A stretch of 64,000 bases of DNA from the NCBI GenBank assembly GCA_017465825.1, contig JAFTVI010000006.1, positions 142,465 to 206,464 of the forward strand, given 5' to 3'. The DNA comes from Clostridia bacterium. GTDB taxonomy: Bacteria; Bacillota; Clostridia; Oscillospirales; Acutalibacteraceae. The notes under the pieces are model-generated. The model searched no databases. It saw only the letters and a program-made list of their open reading frames with translations, and was not told the DNA's origin. Made by a program: the position numbers and the translations under genes. Positions within the stretch are counted from its first letter, which is position 1; each line of letters starts with the position of its first letter. Positions 17,089-26,604 of the stretch are shown in pieces.

Positions 17089-17739
17089 TCATTCTCCAAT
17101 TTTTAAACATTTATAAATCTCATCCTTAAATGGTTTATAAATTACATTACCATCAATTACAAATCTCTCGTATGGAGTTTTCGGTGGAACCACTCCATGT
17201 GACCATTTATTAGGAAAAGAGAAATCACCTTCATCGTAGTTGGTATAGGGTATACAATTTCCAACATATTTTTGATACAGAACCTGGGATAATATTTTAT
17301 CGCCATTTTCTGTTATTCGATTTTGGTCTACTTCTTTTAATAGCACTAAGTCTAGCATTATTACAAAACTAGAATCTTTGCGAATAGTATCGATTTTTGC
17401 ACAAATCTTATCACTACAAACATCTATTTCATCTGGATATTTATTTTTCTCTAAAGAAACAAATTCGTATTCATATTTTAATTTAGGTATAAAACCTTGA
17501 CCTTGAGTTGCCAAATCTTGTTGCCTGGTTTCAAGCAATCTTTTTATTCTATCAAAACTATCGGTATCACGTTTTTGATTATCCCATAGAGTATGAAGTA
17601 CACATATTTTTGTATCAGAATCTTGAGGAGAGTTTGTTAAACCCATTTTGCTTGATACAAAAATTATCGACTGAATACTTAAAAGAATATCTTGAACTTG
17701 ACTAAGATCATCTTCTACTAATATTATTGTTTTTTTCAT
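17089..17739 (-). CDS. Receiver-like (response regulator) protein with insertion
   Basis: A 216-residue protein with the marks of a phosphoacceptor receiver domain but stretched. IILVEDDLSQ gives the acidic pair Asp10-Asp11, FVIMLDLVLL gives the likely phosphoacceptor Asp130, and VIYKPF gives the conserved Lys202. In ordinary receivers the phosphoacceptor lies near residue 55, so about 70 residues are inserted before it. No DNA-binding output domain is present. Its ATG directly follows the stop codon of the 2134-residue gene, and the ribosome site AGGAGG lies inside that gene, so translation is probably coupled. I infer a signal relay between its two neighbours. Confidence 0.6.
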   Translation of the reverse strand: MKKTIILVEDDLSQVQDILLSIQSIIFVSSKMGLTNSPQDSDTKICVLHTLWDNQKRDTDSFDRIKRLLETRQQDLATQGQGFIPKLKYEYEFVSLEKNKYPDEIDVCSDKICAKIDTIRKDSSFVIMLDLVLLKEVDQNRITENGDKILSQVLYQKYVGNCIPYTNYDEGDFSFPNKWSHGVVPPKTPYERFVIDGNVIYKPFKDEIYKCLKIGE

Positions 17740-20700
17740 TTAAATATCCTCCTTTGATTTTAAAATGGGTAATTTAATTATATATGTGTTATTATGTGAT
17801 CCCTTTATTACTTTAGGACTATTATTTCCAGGGTAAATATAATTGCGCCAAAGGCCTTCGATATACCAACATATAGCAGCTTGAGACATTCCTGGACCTT
17901 TCTTTTTAAATCTTTGCTGAAAATAAATGTCATTACTAATTACGAGATAATCAAAAGAAACACCATCGAAAGAATTTCCTGGCTCACGATTAATGTATAT
18001 TTTACACTTATTGGATGCAATTGAGGAATTAAGCTTATTAAAAGCTTCTCCTCCCCATTTGGATTCATTCCAAATTTTGCCAGCTTTTAAACCACTGATA
18101 AAACAATCCAACAGAATTATGGACAAATATTCAGCCAAATAAGCATAATTGCAATCATTATTATTATCATAAAAACTAATACACTTAAAGTCTTCAAAAT
18201 ATTTTTCAAGATTATTTAGCCTCTGTTCAATTGATGCATTGTTATCTGTTCCATAATCCGGGTTATCGTTAACAACAAAAGTAATAGTTTTCATCATTTG
18301 CTCAAGATAATTTTTTCTTATATATCCTATTTTAAGAGGTGTAAAAAAAACTGATTGTAGATCCAGAACAGGTCTCATCATAACACTTCTGGCATCTCTC
18401 AAATAGTATTTTTCCATATTTGTTGTTTCACGATTAGTGGTAGATTCATCAACACTTCTTGCCATAGCTCGAAATAGTCTTGCAATTCTAGAATTAACAT
18501 AGGTTCGTAACAAAAACCATTCTCTAACTTCAGAAAGTTGTCCACCAAGAGGAATACTTACATCATAAGAAGAAATCTCGTACAATCGTTCTCGATTTCC
18601 TTTTGGTGTAATTGCATATTCCCAATTTTTACTAACTAATTCTTTATTAAAGCCGTCAGAGGTGCATAGCATTAATAACTTTTGCTGACACTCAACAAAA
18701 TCATTTTCTGCATGATCACCCATTTTATCTGTGGATAAAATTTGTGCAAGATGTTGCTGTTGAGATAATATAGAAATAGCATTGTTATTAAAATCATTCT
18801 CTAACCATTCGATTATCTTTTTACGAAACATTAATATCATTCTTGTTAAATATAATGCTTTCGATCTACTTGTTTCGCAAGGAATATATATATATATTGG
18901 TTCGATTTTCTGATGCCCTGTTTCTACTATTCCCGATGATTTTAAACTATCATAATTATTATCAAGTTTAATCATAATATTGAAATTTTCGGCATTAGTG
19001 TTTGAGGTTAACAATTGGAAACCATTTCTTTCTAAAAAGGGTTCGATAGAACCATTCCCAATTATTTCTTCCCATTGGGATTCAAATCTTTTTTTCTGTT
19101 CAGACTTTTCACGTTTTGCTTCGTTATCGAAATGTTTAGGAAATAGTGTAAAGTAGTTTGGTAAACTTAAATATTCGCTATTTGCAGCTGAACTTAGAGA
19201 GTTTTTTCCGACTATAATTATATTATCATAGTTGCTCATTTCATGATAAGCAATTTTTTGTAATTTATCTCCAAGTTTATCATAACATTTTATATCATGG
19301 CTTTTATCTTTCAACTGGTCTAATAATGCCCCCAATTCACATAATAATGCGTAGTATATATCTATGTTTTGGTGGCTGTAACTTATGAATGAAAATGCAT
19401 TTTTCATATGGTACTCGTCTAATAAATTTTTAGCCATGTTATACAAGCTTGTCGGCGATAAATCTGGTATCAAAACCTTTCTTTTGTTAAATTCATTAAC
19501 GGCTTGATAAAGAGGTCTATTGTTTTCAATTAACAGAACTTCAATAAAATTAATGAATTTTGATTTGATTGCTTGGGGAACTGCATTTGACAAATTAACA
19601 GTTCCAGATGTTTCTGACAGTACACTATGTTGAGGATACTCTTCACCATATTGCAATAAATATTCTAACCATACACTTTTACTTTCATCACTACTGCTCT
19701 GTGTCATTCGTAAAATAGTTCGTGTGTAATGTTCGAAAAACTCTTCTATCTCTGTATCACAATCCGGAGTATAAGCATCATTTAATCGCATTGTCAAACC
19801 TATTATTGTATTTTTTCGCAAAACATAGTTGCTTTTAATATCTGCCAAACCTTTAAGTATATTATTACGTATAAATACCATATGAGCACGATTATCTTTA
19901 GCAACAATGTTCATCAAACTATTTGCAAAATCAACAATCCATTCAATATTATCATTTTTTAATAAATAACTTTTATTTTCGGCTTTTTTTAAGCGAAGAA
20001 CAAAGTTTTCAACAGTGCAACCATTTATCAAATACTCTGAAAGAATCAAATACAAATCCATAACTACACAGCGCATTCTATAGTCATATGAAAAAAATGG
20101 ACGAACAAGAATTTTTAATGCGGCTGACAACCATAAATGATGATTGTTTTCATTAATATCATCATATATGTGTGTTCTATATACATTGGCGGTTCGAGCA
20201 GTTCTTATTTCTTCAAGAAAATTTCTTACAGCCGAAAAGTAAGTTGATATTTCAGCACCTTGAATAGGTCTAATATAATGAGCCGCTCTATGTGTGCACA
20301 TCATTCGTTTGTAGCCTTCTTCTTGCATTTCAGTATTACCTTGAATTGAATCATCAATTGCGTCGAAGGAAATACATGCTCGATCAAAAATTTTCTTTTC
20401 CCAATAGGCACTTATAGATTTTGTAGCAGCTTTTTTATAATAATCTTTTGCTTCTTGTTGTAATTTGCAGGGCACACAACTATCCCCAAATGTACGCATA
20501 GCAGAAATATTAACCTCTACATAAGAATGGAAATTTTTATTCGCGTTTTGCACATACATATGTTTAGAATCATTAGACAATCTACTAATCAGCAAAAAAA
20601 TCTTACTAAACTGAAAACGATATGCTTCTGCATCTTGATTTATCTCCTTACAATAATCATTCATACATGAAGAAATAAGTGATACCATTCTGCTGAAACT

Positions 20701-23700
20701 ATTACCACTATTTATTGCAACATCAACATAATGGAAATTAATATTAACAGATGGGTTATCAACATCAAGCAACCTCTTAAATAAACCGCTATACTCAGCT
20801 TTTAAGTTGCTTCTAAATTCTTTTTCTGTGTTTATTATAATGCATTCCGCACAACCTTTAAAATAATACTCATAAACATATTGACCAAACTCAACATTGT
20901 TGGTTTGTTGTGGTATAACTAAAATATTAATACATTTAGGAGAAAAAATTGTGCTATCTTCATCTTCGGTTTTTTTACGTAAATTTTCTAACCATTCTTT
21001 AACATATGCACTTTCTTGCTGAAAAAATTCTCTGGTCTTAATATAATACTGGTAGTGGCTGCTTCCCTTTGAGGTGTGTCCGTATATTATGTTGTTTTTT
21101 AGTTTCGCTACCTTTATATCATTTTGTTCTTCCTGTTCAGAGTCTACTGATGTAGGTACACATAAAACATTTTTTTTGCAATAAAATTGTTGCGTGGGAA
21201 CAGTGGACGTCGGATCTGTTTCTACTAGCGGAAGTTCTAAAATAGGATCATCCGGAAAACATTTCTTACAACCTAGAGAATTACTCCACTTACTAGTAAC
21301 ACTTACCAAATAATTTATGTTCCCCAAAACAATATCACTTTTAATTGTTTTGTTTAAACTATCAGTATGTGACCAAAAATTCTCTTCTTCTTTTGTGGGT
21401 TGATTTATATTTTCATATTTATTTCTCACCCAAAAAGCTGTAAAATTTTCAACTACTTCAAATTTTTGATTTGTAGCTCTAGTTAATTCTGCACGCATCT
21501 TATTAAATGTCGTTAATGATGAACTAATGGGTACAATCATCACTAAAGCACTATCACTTGATTTCCATATGCTATGGGGATTTCTTTGCCATTCTTCCTT
21601 ACTGTAATACATTTGAATTTGTGGCTGTTCGCTTTCAAGTTTTAAATCATTTTGGTAAATAACAAATGCTATATCCGGGAAAATTTCTTCTTTAATGAGT
21701 TTATATTCTTTCAATATCTGTATTATTGCCCATACGATTGCACGAGAATATGAAGCATAACCATAAAATATAATTTTCTTCTTTTTGATTAAATCTTTAC
21801 GTCTTTTAAGGAAAGACTGTAAAAAAAGAAAAGCGGTATAGTAAGCATAATTTGGATTTTCAAAAAACAAAGCCATTTCGTAAAATGTATCTAGATGAAC
21901 TTTATTTCCCAATCTCATATGAGTTTCCTCTATTTTAAATCCCTGATTTTTATTGTTTAAAATAGAAGTGTTGGCCTGTTTTAATAGTTCTTCTTCAAAA
22001 AGAGTGTGTCCGTTGCTATTTTTCAAAAAAAGAAAATACGGAAAAACACGAGGAAAAACTTGGGTATTTATTTCTTTATTTAATAAATCATGAAGAGTTG
22101 CTGCACAATAAATAAGGCCTTTTCCGTTCATATCCTTTGGATAAAAATAAACACATGAATTATTTAACTTGAAAAAATCTTGACTATAAACAGCTTGTAG
22201 AGTACCTGAAAATATTCTACTAAACAGCGGATTGGGATTGAGAAATAATATACTATAGTAAGAATTTTCTTTTACATTAACAAAAAAATTGCTACTGAGA
22301 AATCCTTTGCAAAAAGGTTCTCCTATTTCTTGATTATCATTTAAATATTGACACAGTATTTCTAAATCGCAAACATAGACTTCTTTTTTATTAGTTTCGC
22401 TGAAATCAATTTGTGAATTAAACCAATTTTTCCAGCTCTGCGCTGATGTATCTTTATTTTCTTGTGAAAACGGAAGACACAATTTCTTAATATGCTCATT
22501 AGATATGATAAATTCTTTTACCTCGCAATTAAAAGTTAATGCTTGTGCTAATTCTCGATAAGTTGTAGCATAAACAAATTTATTAAAATCGAATGCCCAT
22601 GTTTTATCTGTAACGGTAGGTTCAGTTGGAGCTAAAGGGTTAATAATAACAGAAAACTGCGTTCCGGGAATAAAAGAACCTTCAAATAGCTTAGCCGTTT
22701 TATTGATGTCAAAAGTATGTTTACTGAAATATATATCTTTTAAACTTTGATTGTTAAACTCTGGAGAACTACGAACAACAACTTCTCCGCCAAGCTTTTT
22801 TACACTATTCAAGAAAGAGTGTAATCCATGACACATTTCTGGTCTTTTTTCTCTTGCATTTTGCCAAATAGTTTTAATATCTGTATCTCCATAGTCTCCA
22901 AAAAGATGCGATAAATATATCTTTGAGGATAACTCTTTGATAGCAGTATCAGCTTTATTGCTATTGAGGAAATGGCGAACAATACCATCATTTTGATTTG
23001 TATCAGAAATCAATATTTCTAAACATGTTTTGTCATTGTTTATTTCATAACCTGGGTAGTGTGACGTTAAATATTGAAGATTACTTTGTTGCCTAAATGT
23101 AAAAACACCAGTACCGCGTTCAGAGTGATTTACAATATTTTCAAGAATCTGACTAACAGCTAACGATAACATTTGAATTCTACCTAGCAACTCCTTAATA
23201 CTATTAGAATCTATATTGCTTCTTATTGTGCCTTTAATTAACGAACCTAATAATAATATATCTAATGGAGATATGCCCTGAACCTCTTCAACCACATTGC
23301 ACAATAGCGTTAATAATTCTTTTTTGCTTGTTGATGTTTTGTACTTTTTACCATTTAAATTTCTAAACAGCATTTTGAACCCAATATTAAACAATAAAAA
23401 ACTAACATCTTCACTGTTACAATTCTTAGGATAAAGAGCCGTATATAATTTGTCATAATTTTGATTCTGATAATTATTTGATATAAGCCACGTTTTGTTT
23501 AACATTTGACACAATTTCCCATCCACTTCCAAAAGTGGTAAAAATGTACTTTGCGTTCCATCAGTATTTTGCGACAAAGATTGTAATGAATCAAAATTTT
23601 TATTATAACATGCATAAAAACAATGATATTTTTGTTGAACAAAGCGCAAAAAATGAGAAACTCTAAAATAATCCTTGGTTTCCCATGTTATAGAATTACC

Positions 23701-24144
23701 TTTCATAATTCTTACAGCAATTTTATTTTGAATATTCGGAATTGATTGTAAAAGCAGAATTAAATGTTGTAATTCAATAATATCATTTTCGTCTTCATTT
23801 AAAACAAGTCGAAAATAGTAAAAGAACCGATTTGCTTTTTCGTCTTTTTCTAATCCACTTAAAAGTTTATTTTTAGAAATAATTTTTTTAATTTTATTCG
23901 GATTCTTATTATTTAAGACTTCTTCGTGTGTTAATAATGTTTTAATATTATTAATTCCATTGTTGTTAACACGAGAAATATCGAATGATAAAAAATCATC
24001 TGTTTTATCATCATAACGACAATCAGCAAACTGTGCTATATTTTCTAACCAAATAATAGTTTGTATACATCTTGAAAAATTATGTTGTGTTGGGGTAAAC
24101 TCAAAGGTACAAAGCCAATTATTTACAGGTGTTGTAATTTCCAT
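17740..24144 (-). CDS. Giant sensor: GHKL ATPase, PRTase-like and TIR-like parts
   Basis: A 2134-residue protein with no signal peptide or membrane segment. Residues about 320-505 read as a GHKL ATPase: N box ILENIVNHS, a DxG-like ISDTNQNDGIV, HGLHSF and GTQF. Residues about 785-885 (FYGYASYSRAI, IVPISSSLTTF) and 1070-1150 (YVDVAINSGNSF) resemble phosphoribosyltransferase loops. CxxC pairs sit near 957 and 1222. Residues about 1580-1660 look like a TIR domain: FSFISYSH, a GDKL loop, IIIVGKNSL and SSAANSEY with a candidate catalytic Glu. Residues about 2000-2125 look like a second GHKL ATPase (LLDCFISGLKAG, GPGMSQAAI, IIKLPIL). No clear phospho-accepting His motif is seen. It heads the operon, with AAGGAG six bases before ATG. 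I infer an intracellular sensor, perhaps for phage; none of this is proven. Confidence 0.55.
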   Translation of the reverse strand: MEITTPVNNWLCTFEFTPTQHNFSRCIQTIIWLENIAQFADCRYDDKTDDFLSFDISRVNNNGINNIKTLLTHEEVLNNKNPNKIKKIISKNKLLSGLEKDEKANRFFYYFRLVLNEDENDIIELQHLILLLQSIPNIQNKIAVRIMKGNSITWETKDYFRVSHFLRFVQQKYHCFYACYNKNFDSLQSLSQNTDGTQSTFLPLLEVDGKLCQMLNKTWLISNNYQNQNYDKLYTALYPKNCNSEDVSFLLFNIGFKMLFRNLNGKKYKTSTSKKELLTLLCNVVEEVQGISPLDILLLGSLIKGTIRSNIDSNSIKELLGRIQMLSLAVSQILENIVNHSERGTGVFTFRQQSNLQYLTSHYPGYEINNDKTCLEILISDTNQNDGIVRHFLNSNKADTAIKELSSKIYLSHLFGDYGDTDIKTIWQNAREKRPEMCHGLHSFLNSVKKLGGEVVVRSSPEFNNQSLKDIYFSKHTFDINKTAKLFEGSFIPGTQFSVIINPLAPTEPTVTDKTWAFDFNKFVYATTYRELAQALTFNCEVKEFIISNEHIKKLCLPFSQENKDTSAQSWKNWFNSQIDFSETNKKEVYVCDLEILCQYLNDNQEIGEPFCKGFLSSNFFVNVKENSYYSILFLNPNPLFSRIFSGTLQAVYSQDFFKLNNSCVYFYPKDMNGKGLIYCAATLHDLLNKEINTQVFPRVFPYFLFLKNSNGHTLFEEELLKQANTSILNNKNQGFKIEETHMRLGNKVHLDTFYEMALFFENPNYAYYTAFLFLQSFLKRRKDLIKKKKIIFYGYASYSRAIVWAIIQILKEYKLIKEEIFPDIAFVIYQNDLKLESEQPQIQMYYSKEEWQRNPHSIWKSSDSALVMIVPISSSLTTFNKMRAELTRATNQKFEVVENFTAFWVRNKYENINQPTKEEENFWSHTDSLNKTIKSDIVLGNINYLVSVTSKWSNSLGCKKCFPDDPILELPLVETDPTSTVPTQQFYCKKNVLCVPTSVDSEQEEQNDIKVAKLKNNIIYGHTSKGSSHYQYYIKTREFFQQESAYVKEWLENLRKKTEDEDSTIFSPKCINILVIPQQTNNVEFGQYVYEYYFKGCAECIIINTEKEFRSNLKAEYSGLFKRLLDVDNPSVNINFHYVDVAINSGNSFSRMVSLISSCMNDYCKEINQDAEAYRFQFSKIFLLISRLSNDSKHMYVQNANKNFHSYVEVNISAMRTFGDSCVPCKLQQEAKDYYKKAATKSISAYWEKKIFDRACISFDAIDDSIQGNTEMQEEGYKRMMCTHRAAHYIRPIQGAEISTYFSAVRNFLEEIRTARTANVYRTHIYDDINENNHHLWLSAALKILVRPFFSYDYRMRCVVMDLYLILSEYLINGCTVENFVLRLKKAENKSYLLKNDNIEWIVDFANSLMNIVAKDNRAHMVFIRNNILKGLADIKSNYVLRKNTIIGLTMRLNDAYTPDCDTEIEEFFEHYTRTILRMTQSSSDESKSVWLEYLLQYGEEYPQHSVLSETSGTVNLSNAVPQAIKSKFINFIEVLLIENNRPLYQAVNEFNKRKVLIPDLSPTSLYNMAKNLLDEYHMKNAFSFISYSHQNIDIYYALLCELGALLDQLKDKSHDIKCYDKLGDKLQKIAYHEMSNYDNIIIVGKNSLSSAANSEYLSLPNYFTLFPKHFDNEAKREKSEQKKRFESQWEEIIGNGSIEPFLERNGFQLLTSNTNAENFNIMIKLDNNYDSLKSSGIVETGHQKIEPIYIYIPCETSRSKALYLTRMILMFRKKIIEWLENDFNNNAISILSQQQHLAQILSTDKMGDHAENDFVECQQKLLMLCTSDGFNKELVSKNWEYAITPKGNRERLYEISSYDVSIPLGGQLSEVREWFLLRTYVNSRIARLFRAMARSVDESTTNRETTNMEKYYLRDARSVMMRPVLDLQSVFFTPLKIGYIRKNYLEQMMKTITFVVNDNPDYGTDNNASIEQRLNNLEKYFEDFKCISFYDNNNDCNYAYLAEYLSIILLDCFISGLKAGKIWNESKWGGEAFNKLNSSIASNKCKIYINREPGNSFDGVSFDYLVISNDIYFQQRFKKKGPGMSQAAICWYIEGLWRNYIYPGNNSPKVIKGSHNNTYIIKLPILKSKEDI

Positions 24145-24334
24145 ATTTTTCTCCTTAGTCTTTGTTGTTATTTAACAAAAAGTTTTTAATAGATACTATA
24201 TTTTTAAGTAATTGTCAGAATTGTCAAATATTCCTATTTTTCAGACTATAATGGAATATATTTTAACAATAAACCAACAACTAATTATACATATTTAATA
24301 TATTACGAATACTAATTAACCTCAATTCATGTTG
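24145..24334. other. AT-rich divergent intergenic region
   Basis: Separates the giant gene (minus) from TnpV (plus). It must hold the promoter of the three-gene operon; a TTGACA is present on the minus strand near 24220, but I find no well-spaced partner box. No open frame of note. Confidence 0.4.
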
Positions 24335-24376
24335 CAAAAATGCTTTATTTTTCGACAAAAATGCTTATTTTTCGAC
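24335..24376 (+). repeat. Two tandem 20-22 base repeats upstream of TnpV
   Basis: AAAAATGCTTTATTTTTCGAC is followed at once by AAAAATGCTTATTTTTCGAC. The copies differ by one base. They lie about 40 bases before the TnpV leader hairpin and could be a protein-binding site. Confidence 0.5.
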
Positions 24377-24417
24377 TTTTTTGCCTCAATTGTATAATCC
24401 CGCACATTAGACAAACT

Positions 24418-24457
24418 CTCCTTTAATTTGTACAATGATGTTACAAAATTAAAGGAG
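24418..24457 (+). promoter_or_regulatory. Hairpin covering the TnpV ribosome site
   Basis: CTCCTTTAATTTGTA pairs with TTACAAAATTAAAGGAG across a short loop. The right arm contains the ribosome binding site AAAGGAGG of TnpV, so the folded mRNA would block translation. A different sequence with the same fold lies before the second TnpV at 47123. Confidence 0.6.
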
Positions 24458-24466
24458 GCTATTTTT

Positions 24467-24832
24467 ATGTCAAACAAAAACTCTATCAGTTACCGTCGAG
24501 TTGGAGATTATAATATACCTAACCTCTCACTTCCGCCCAAAGAAGCAAATATTACTCTCGGCAAATGGGGAATGTTACATAAGGACTATCTTCTCAAGCA
24601 AAAGAAAGTGGTATTCACAACCCTGCTCGCAGAAGGTAAACTGTGGCAGTATCTTGCAGATATTGATACCCAAGCTCAACAGATGTGCAACACAATTGTT
24701 GAGCAGATAAAAAAGGCTGAAGACGTAACCGAGCAACTTAAAGAAGAAAATCAGCTGGAGTGGGTGTGCCGTATGCAGAATATTGAAGATAGGGCGAGAG
24801 AAATAGTGGTCGAAGAGTTAATTAACATATAA
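24467..24832 (+). CDS. tnpV: TnpV family protein, first copy
   Basis: A 121-residue protein of the TnpV family, found in clostridial mobilisable elements and of unknown biochemical role. YRRVGDYNIPNLSLPP, LGKWGMLHKDYLL, DIDTQAQQMCNTIVEQ and VTEQLKEENQLEWVCRMQNI follow the family pattern along the whole length. It is closely similar to the copy at 47343. I start at ATG 24467 behind AAAGGAGG; the longer frame would run through the leader hairpin. Unlike the second copy, the small gene normally found upstream is absent here. Confidence 0.8.
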   Translation: MSNKNSISYRRVGDYNIPNLSLPPKEANITLGKWGMLHKDYLLKQKKVVFTTLLAEGKLWQYLADIDTQAQQMCNTIVEQIKKAEDVTEQLKEENQLEWVCRMQNIEDRAREIVVEELINI

Positions 24833-24921
24833 TTAAAGTCGAGAGCAGTAGCCAAAAACTACTGCTCTCTTCTCGTTTTAAGAATTTGAATATGTTCCAA
24901 AGTGTAATTGAAAAATGTGAA

Positions 24922-26604
24922 TCATTTGGAACATAGTTCTATTAAGATAGATGAATTATCTTCATAATCTTCTGTGTTCAACAAATGATATTTATCATTA
25001 TCAAGACGTATAACCGTATCAAAAGAAATTCCATATGTCTGCTCATTTTCGTACCCAATTCCGGAAACGATTAATTGATTGTCTTGGGGTGTATTTTCAA
25101 CAATATATTTATAAAGTTGTCCCTTCTTCTCCAAATCTGTTTCTGCGTTATTAGGACTATCGAATACCACTGGGAAATCAATGGCTGCTGGATTAAATTC
25201 TTTCCTCAATTTCAAAAGATTAATATACCAAATAATGGTTGCGATTGGCTTATTACTGCCACCACCTTTGAACGAGTTAGTTATTTTCTCAAAAGCCTTT
25301 TCTTTGATTTCCTCAAGTTTGAATTGTTGTTTTGCTGCCATCATTAACTCATAGTATCGAGTATTAATCCTGTTTTTGGTTTCAGTATAACTACGTTCTT
25401 CTTTTTTTAAGGCTTTCTCTTGCTGTGTGAGTCCATCTATTTTTTCGCATATAATATGCAACTCTTGAATTATTTCATCTCTTATTTCAACAAATCCTTT
25501 GTGAGCTAATACATCATCAATCTCACCATGCTTCTCAGCAATGGAATCTTCATATTTTTTTAATTCTTCCAGCCATTTTCGGTATTCCTTTTCCTGCATT
25601 TCAATCTTTCTTTCAATCTCACTGATAGCTATTTGCATATTGTTACTTAGTAAGATAACATCTTCCGCCGTATTGTACTTAGATATGCGCAGAGCCACAG
25701 TATCACCAAGAGAAGAACAACAGAAAGGACATATATGGTTATTAAGAGATTTGATTTGTTTTTCATTGTCGCGATCAAGCATTTTCAATGCATCTAAAGA
25801 GGAAAATATTTCAGCTCGCTCATTTCTTAAATTTATGAGATTTGTTCTTGTTTTACTCAATGAGTTAGCAATGCGGATATATTGCTCTTTTGTTCGTTCC
25901 ACATCACGCTTTAATAACTCCAAGCTTTGAGTATATGAAACATCACGTATACTAGAAACAACCTTTTCATACATTCCCTCAGAAATTTCTTTCTTTTTCT
26001 CAGTATTCTTTATTTCTTCGTGAACCCGTTCAAGTTGGCGTTCTATTTCGTAATATTTCTCATCGAATGCTCCAAAATGATAATAAAGCACATTTTCTTT
26101 AAAATCAGGATATTGTCCTAAATTATCAAAAGAGGCAAATTGTGTACCTAAAATTCTGTCTTGATCCAAGAAATATAGCAAATAGCTATATGCCGGAGGT
26201 GTTATTTCTAATTTTTCTTCCCCTCTTTTTGGAAGCTGTACAGCAAAATTGAAAATTGATTTTAGTTTTTCGCCCAACTCATTTCTATGTATAGTTTTAA
26301 AAATTACATTTTTATTAGAATCAAACAGCTTAAAAAGACTACTGCAGCGATACATATAGTATTCGCACCCGTCTATTTCAAAGTTTAAAATATATGTCTT
26401 ATCCTTGTCGTCCCAAATAGGTTCAAAAAAACAATCAGCTCCCATTGTGTGATATAAACACTTTGTTATCAAAGATTTTCCTCGTTTAGTGCCATCAACA
26501 GAACTTGAAGTGATGATATTTGTTCCTGCTGAAAAACTTACAACCTTAGCTTTTTTCTCAACACTACAAAAAATATATAGTGTTTTAAATACAAGTTTAC
26601 TCAT
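24922..26604 (-). CDS. SMC-like ATPase with zinc hook (Lamassu-like)
   Basis: A 560-residue P-loop protein of the SMC/Rad50 type. The Walker A loop is GTKRGKS at residues 38-44, coiled-coil arms flank a zinc hook ICPFCCSSLG near residue 292, and Walker B is FPVVFDSPNN near residue 480. It is much shorter than Rad50. Its start overlaps the end of the DUF4297-like nuclease gene by eight bases, and ATG 26604 has GGGAAGG just upstream. This ATPase-plus-nuclease pair resembles Lamassu (LmuB and LmuA) and ABC-three-component systems. I infer that it senses DNA ends and licenses the partner nuclease. Confidence 0.7.
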   Translation of the reverse strand: MSKLVFKTLYIFCSVEKKAKVVSFSAGTNIITSSSVDGTKRGKSLITKCLYHTMGADCFFEPIWDDKDKTYILNFEIDGCEYYMYRCSSLFKLFDSNKNVIFKTIHRNELGEKLKSIFNFAVQLPKRGEEKLEITPPAYSYLLYFLDQDRILGTQFASFDNLGQYPDFKENVLYYHFGAFDEKYYEIERQLERVHEEIKNTEKKKEISEGMYEKVVSSIRDVSYTQSLELLKRDVERTKEQYIRIANSLSKTRTNLINLRNERAEIFSSLDALKMLDRDNEKQIKSLNNHICPFCCSSLGDTVALRISKYNTAEDVILLSNNMQIAISEIERKIEMQEKEYRKWLEELKKYEDSIAEKHGEIDDVLAHKGFVEIRDEIIQELHIICEKIDGLTQQEKALKKEERSYTETKNRINTRYYELMMAAKQQFKLEEIKEKAFEKITNSFKGGGSNKPIATIIWYINLLKLRKEFNPAAIDFPVVFDSPNNAETDLEKKGQLYKYIVENTPQDNQLIVSGIGYENEQTYGISFDTVIRLDNDKYHLLNTEDYEDNSSILIELCSK

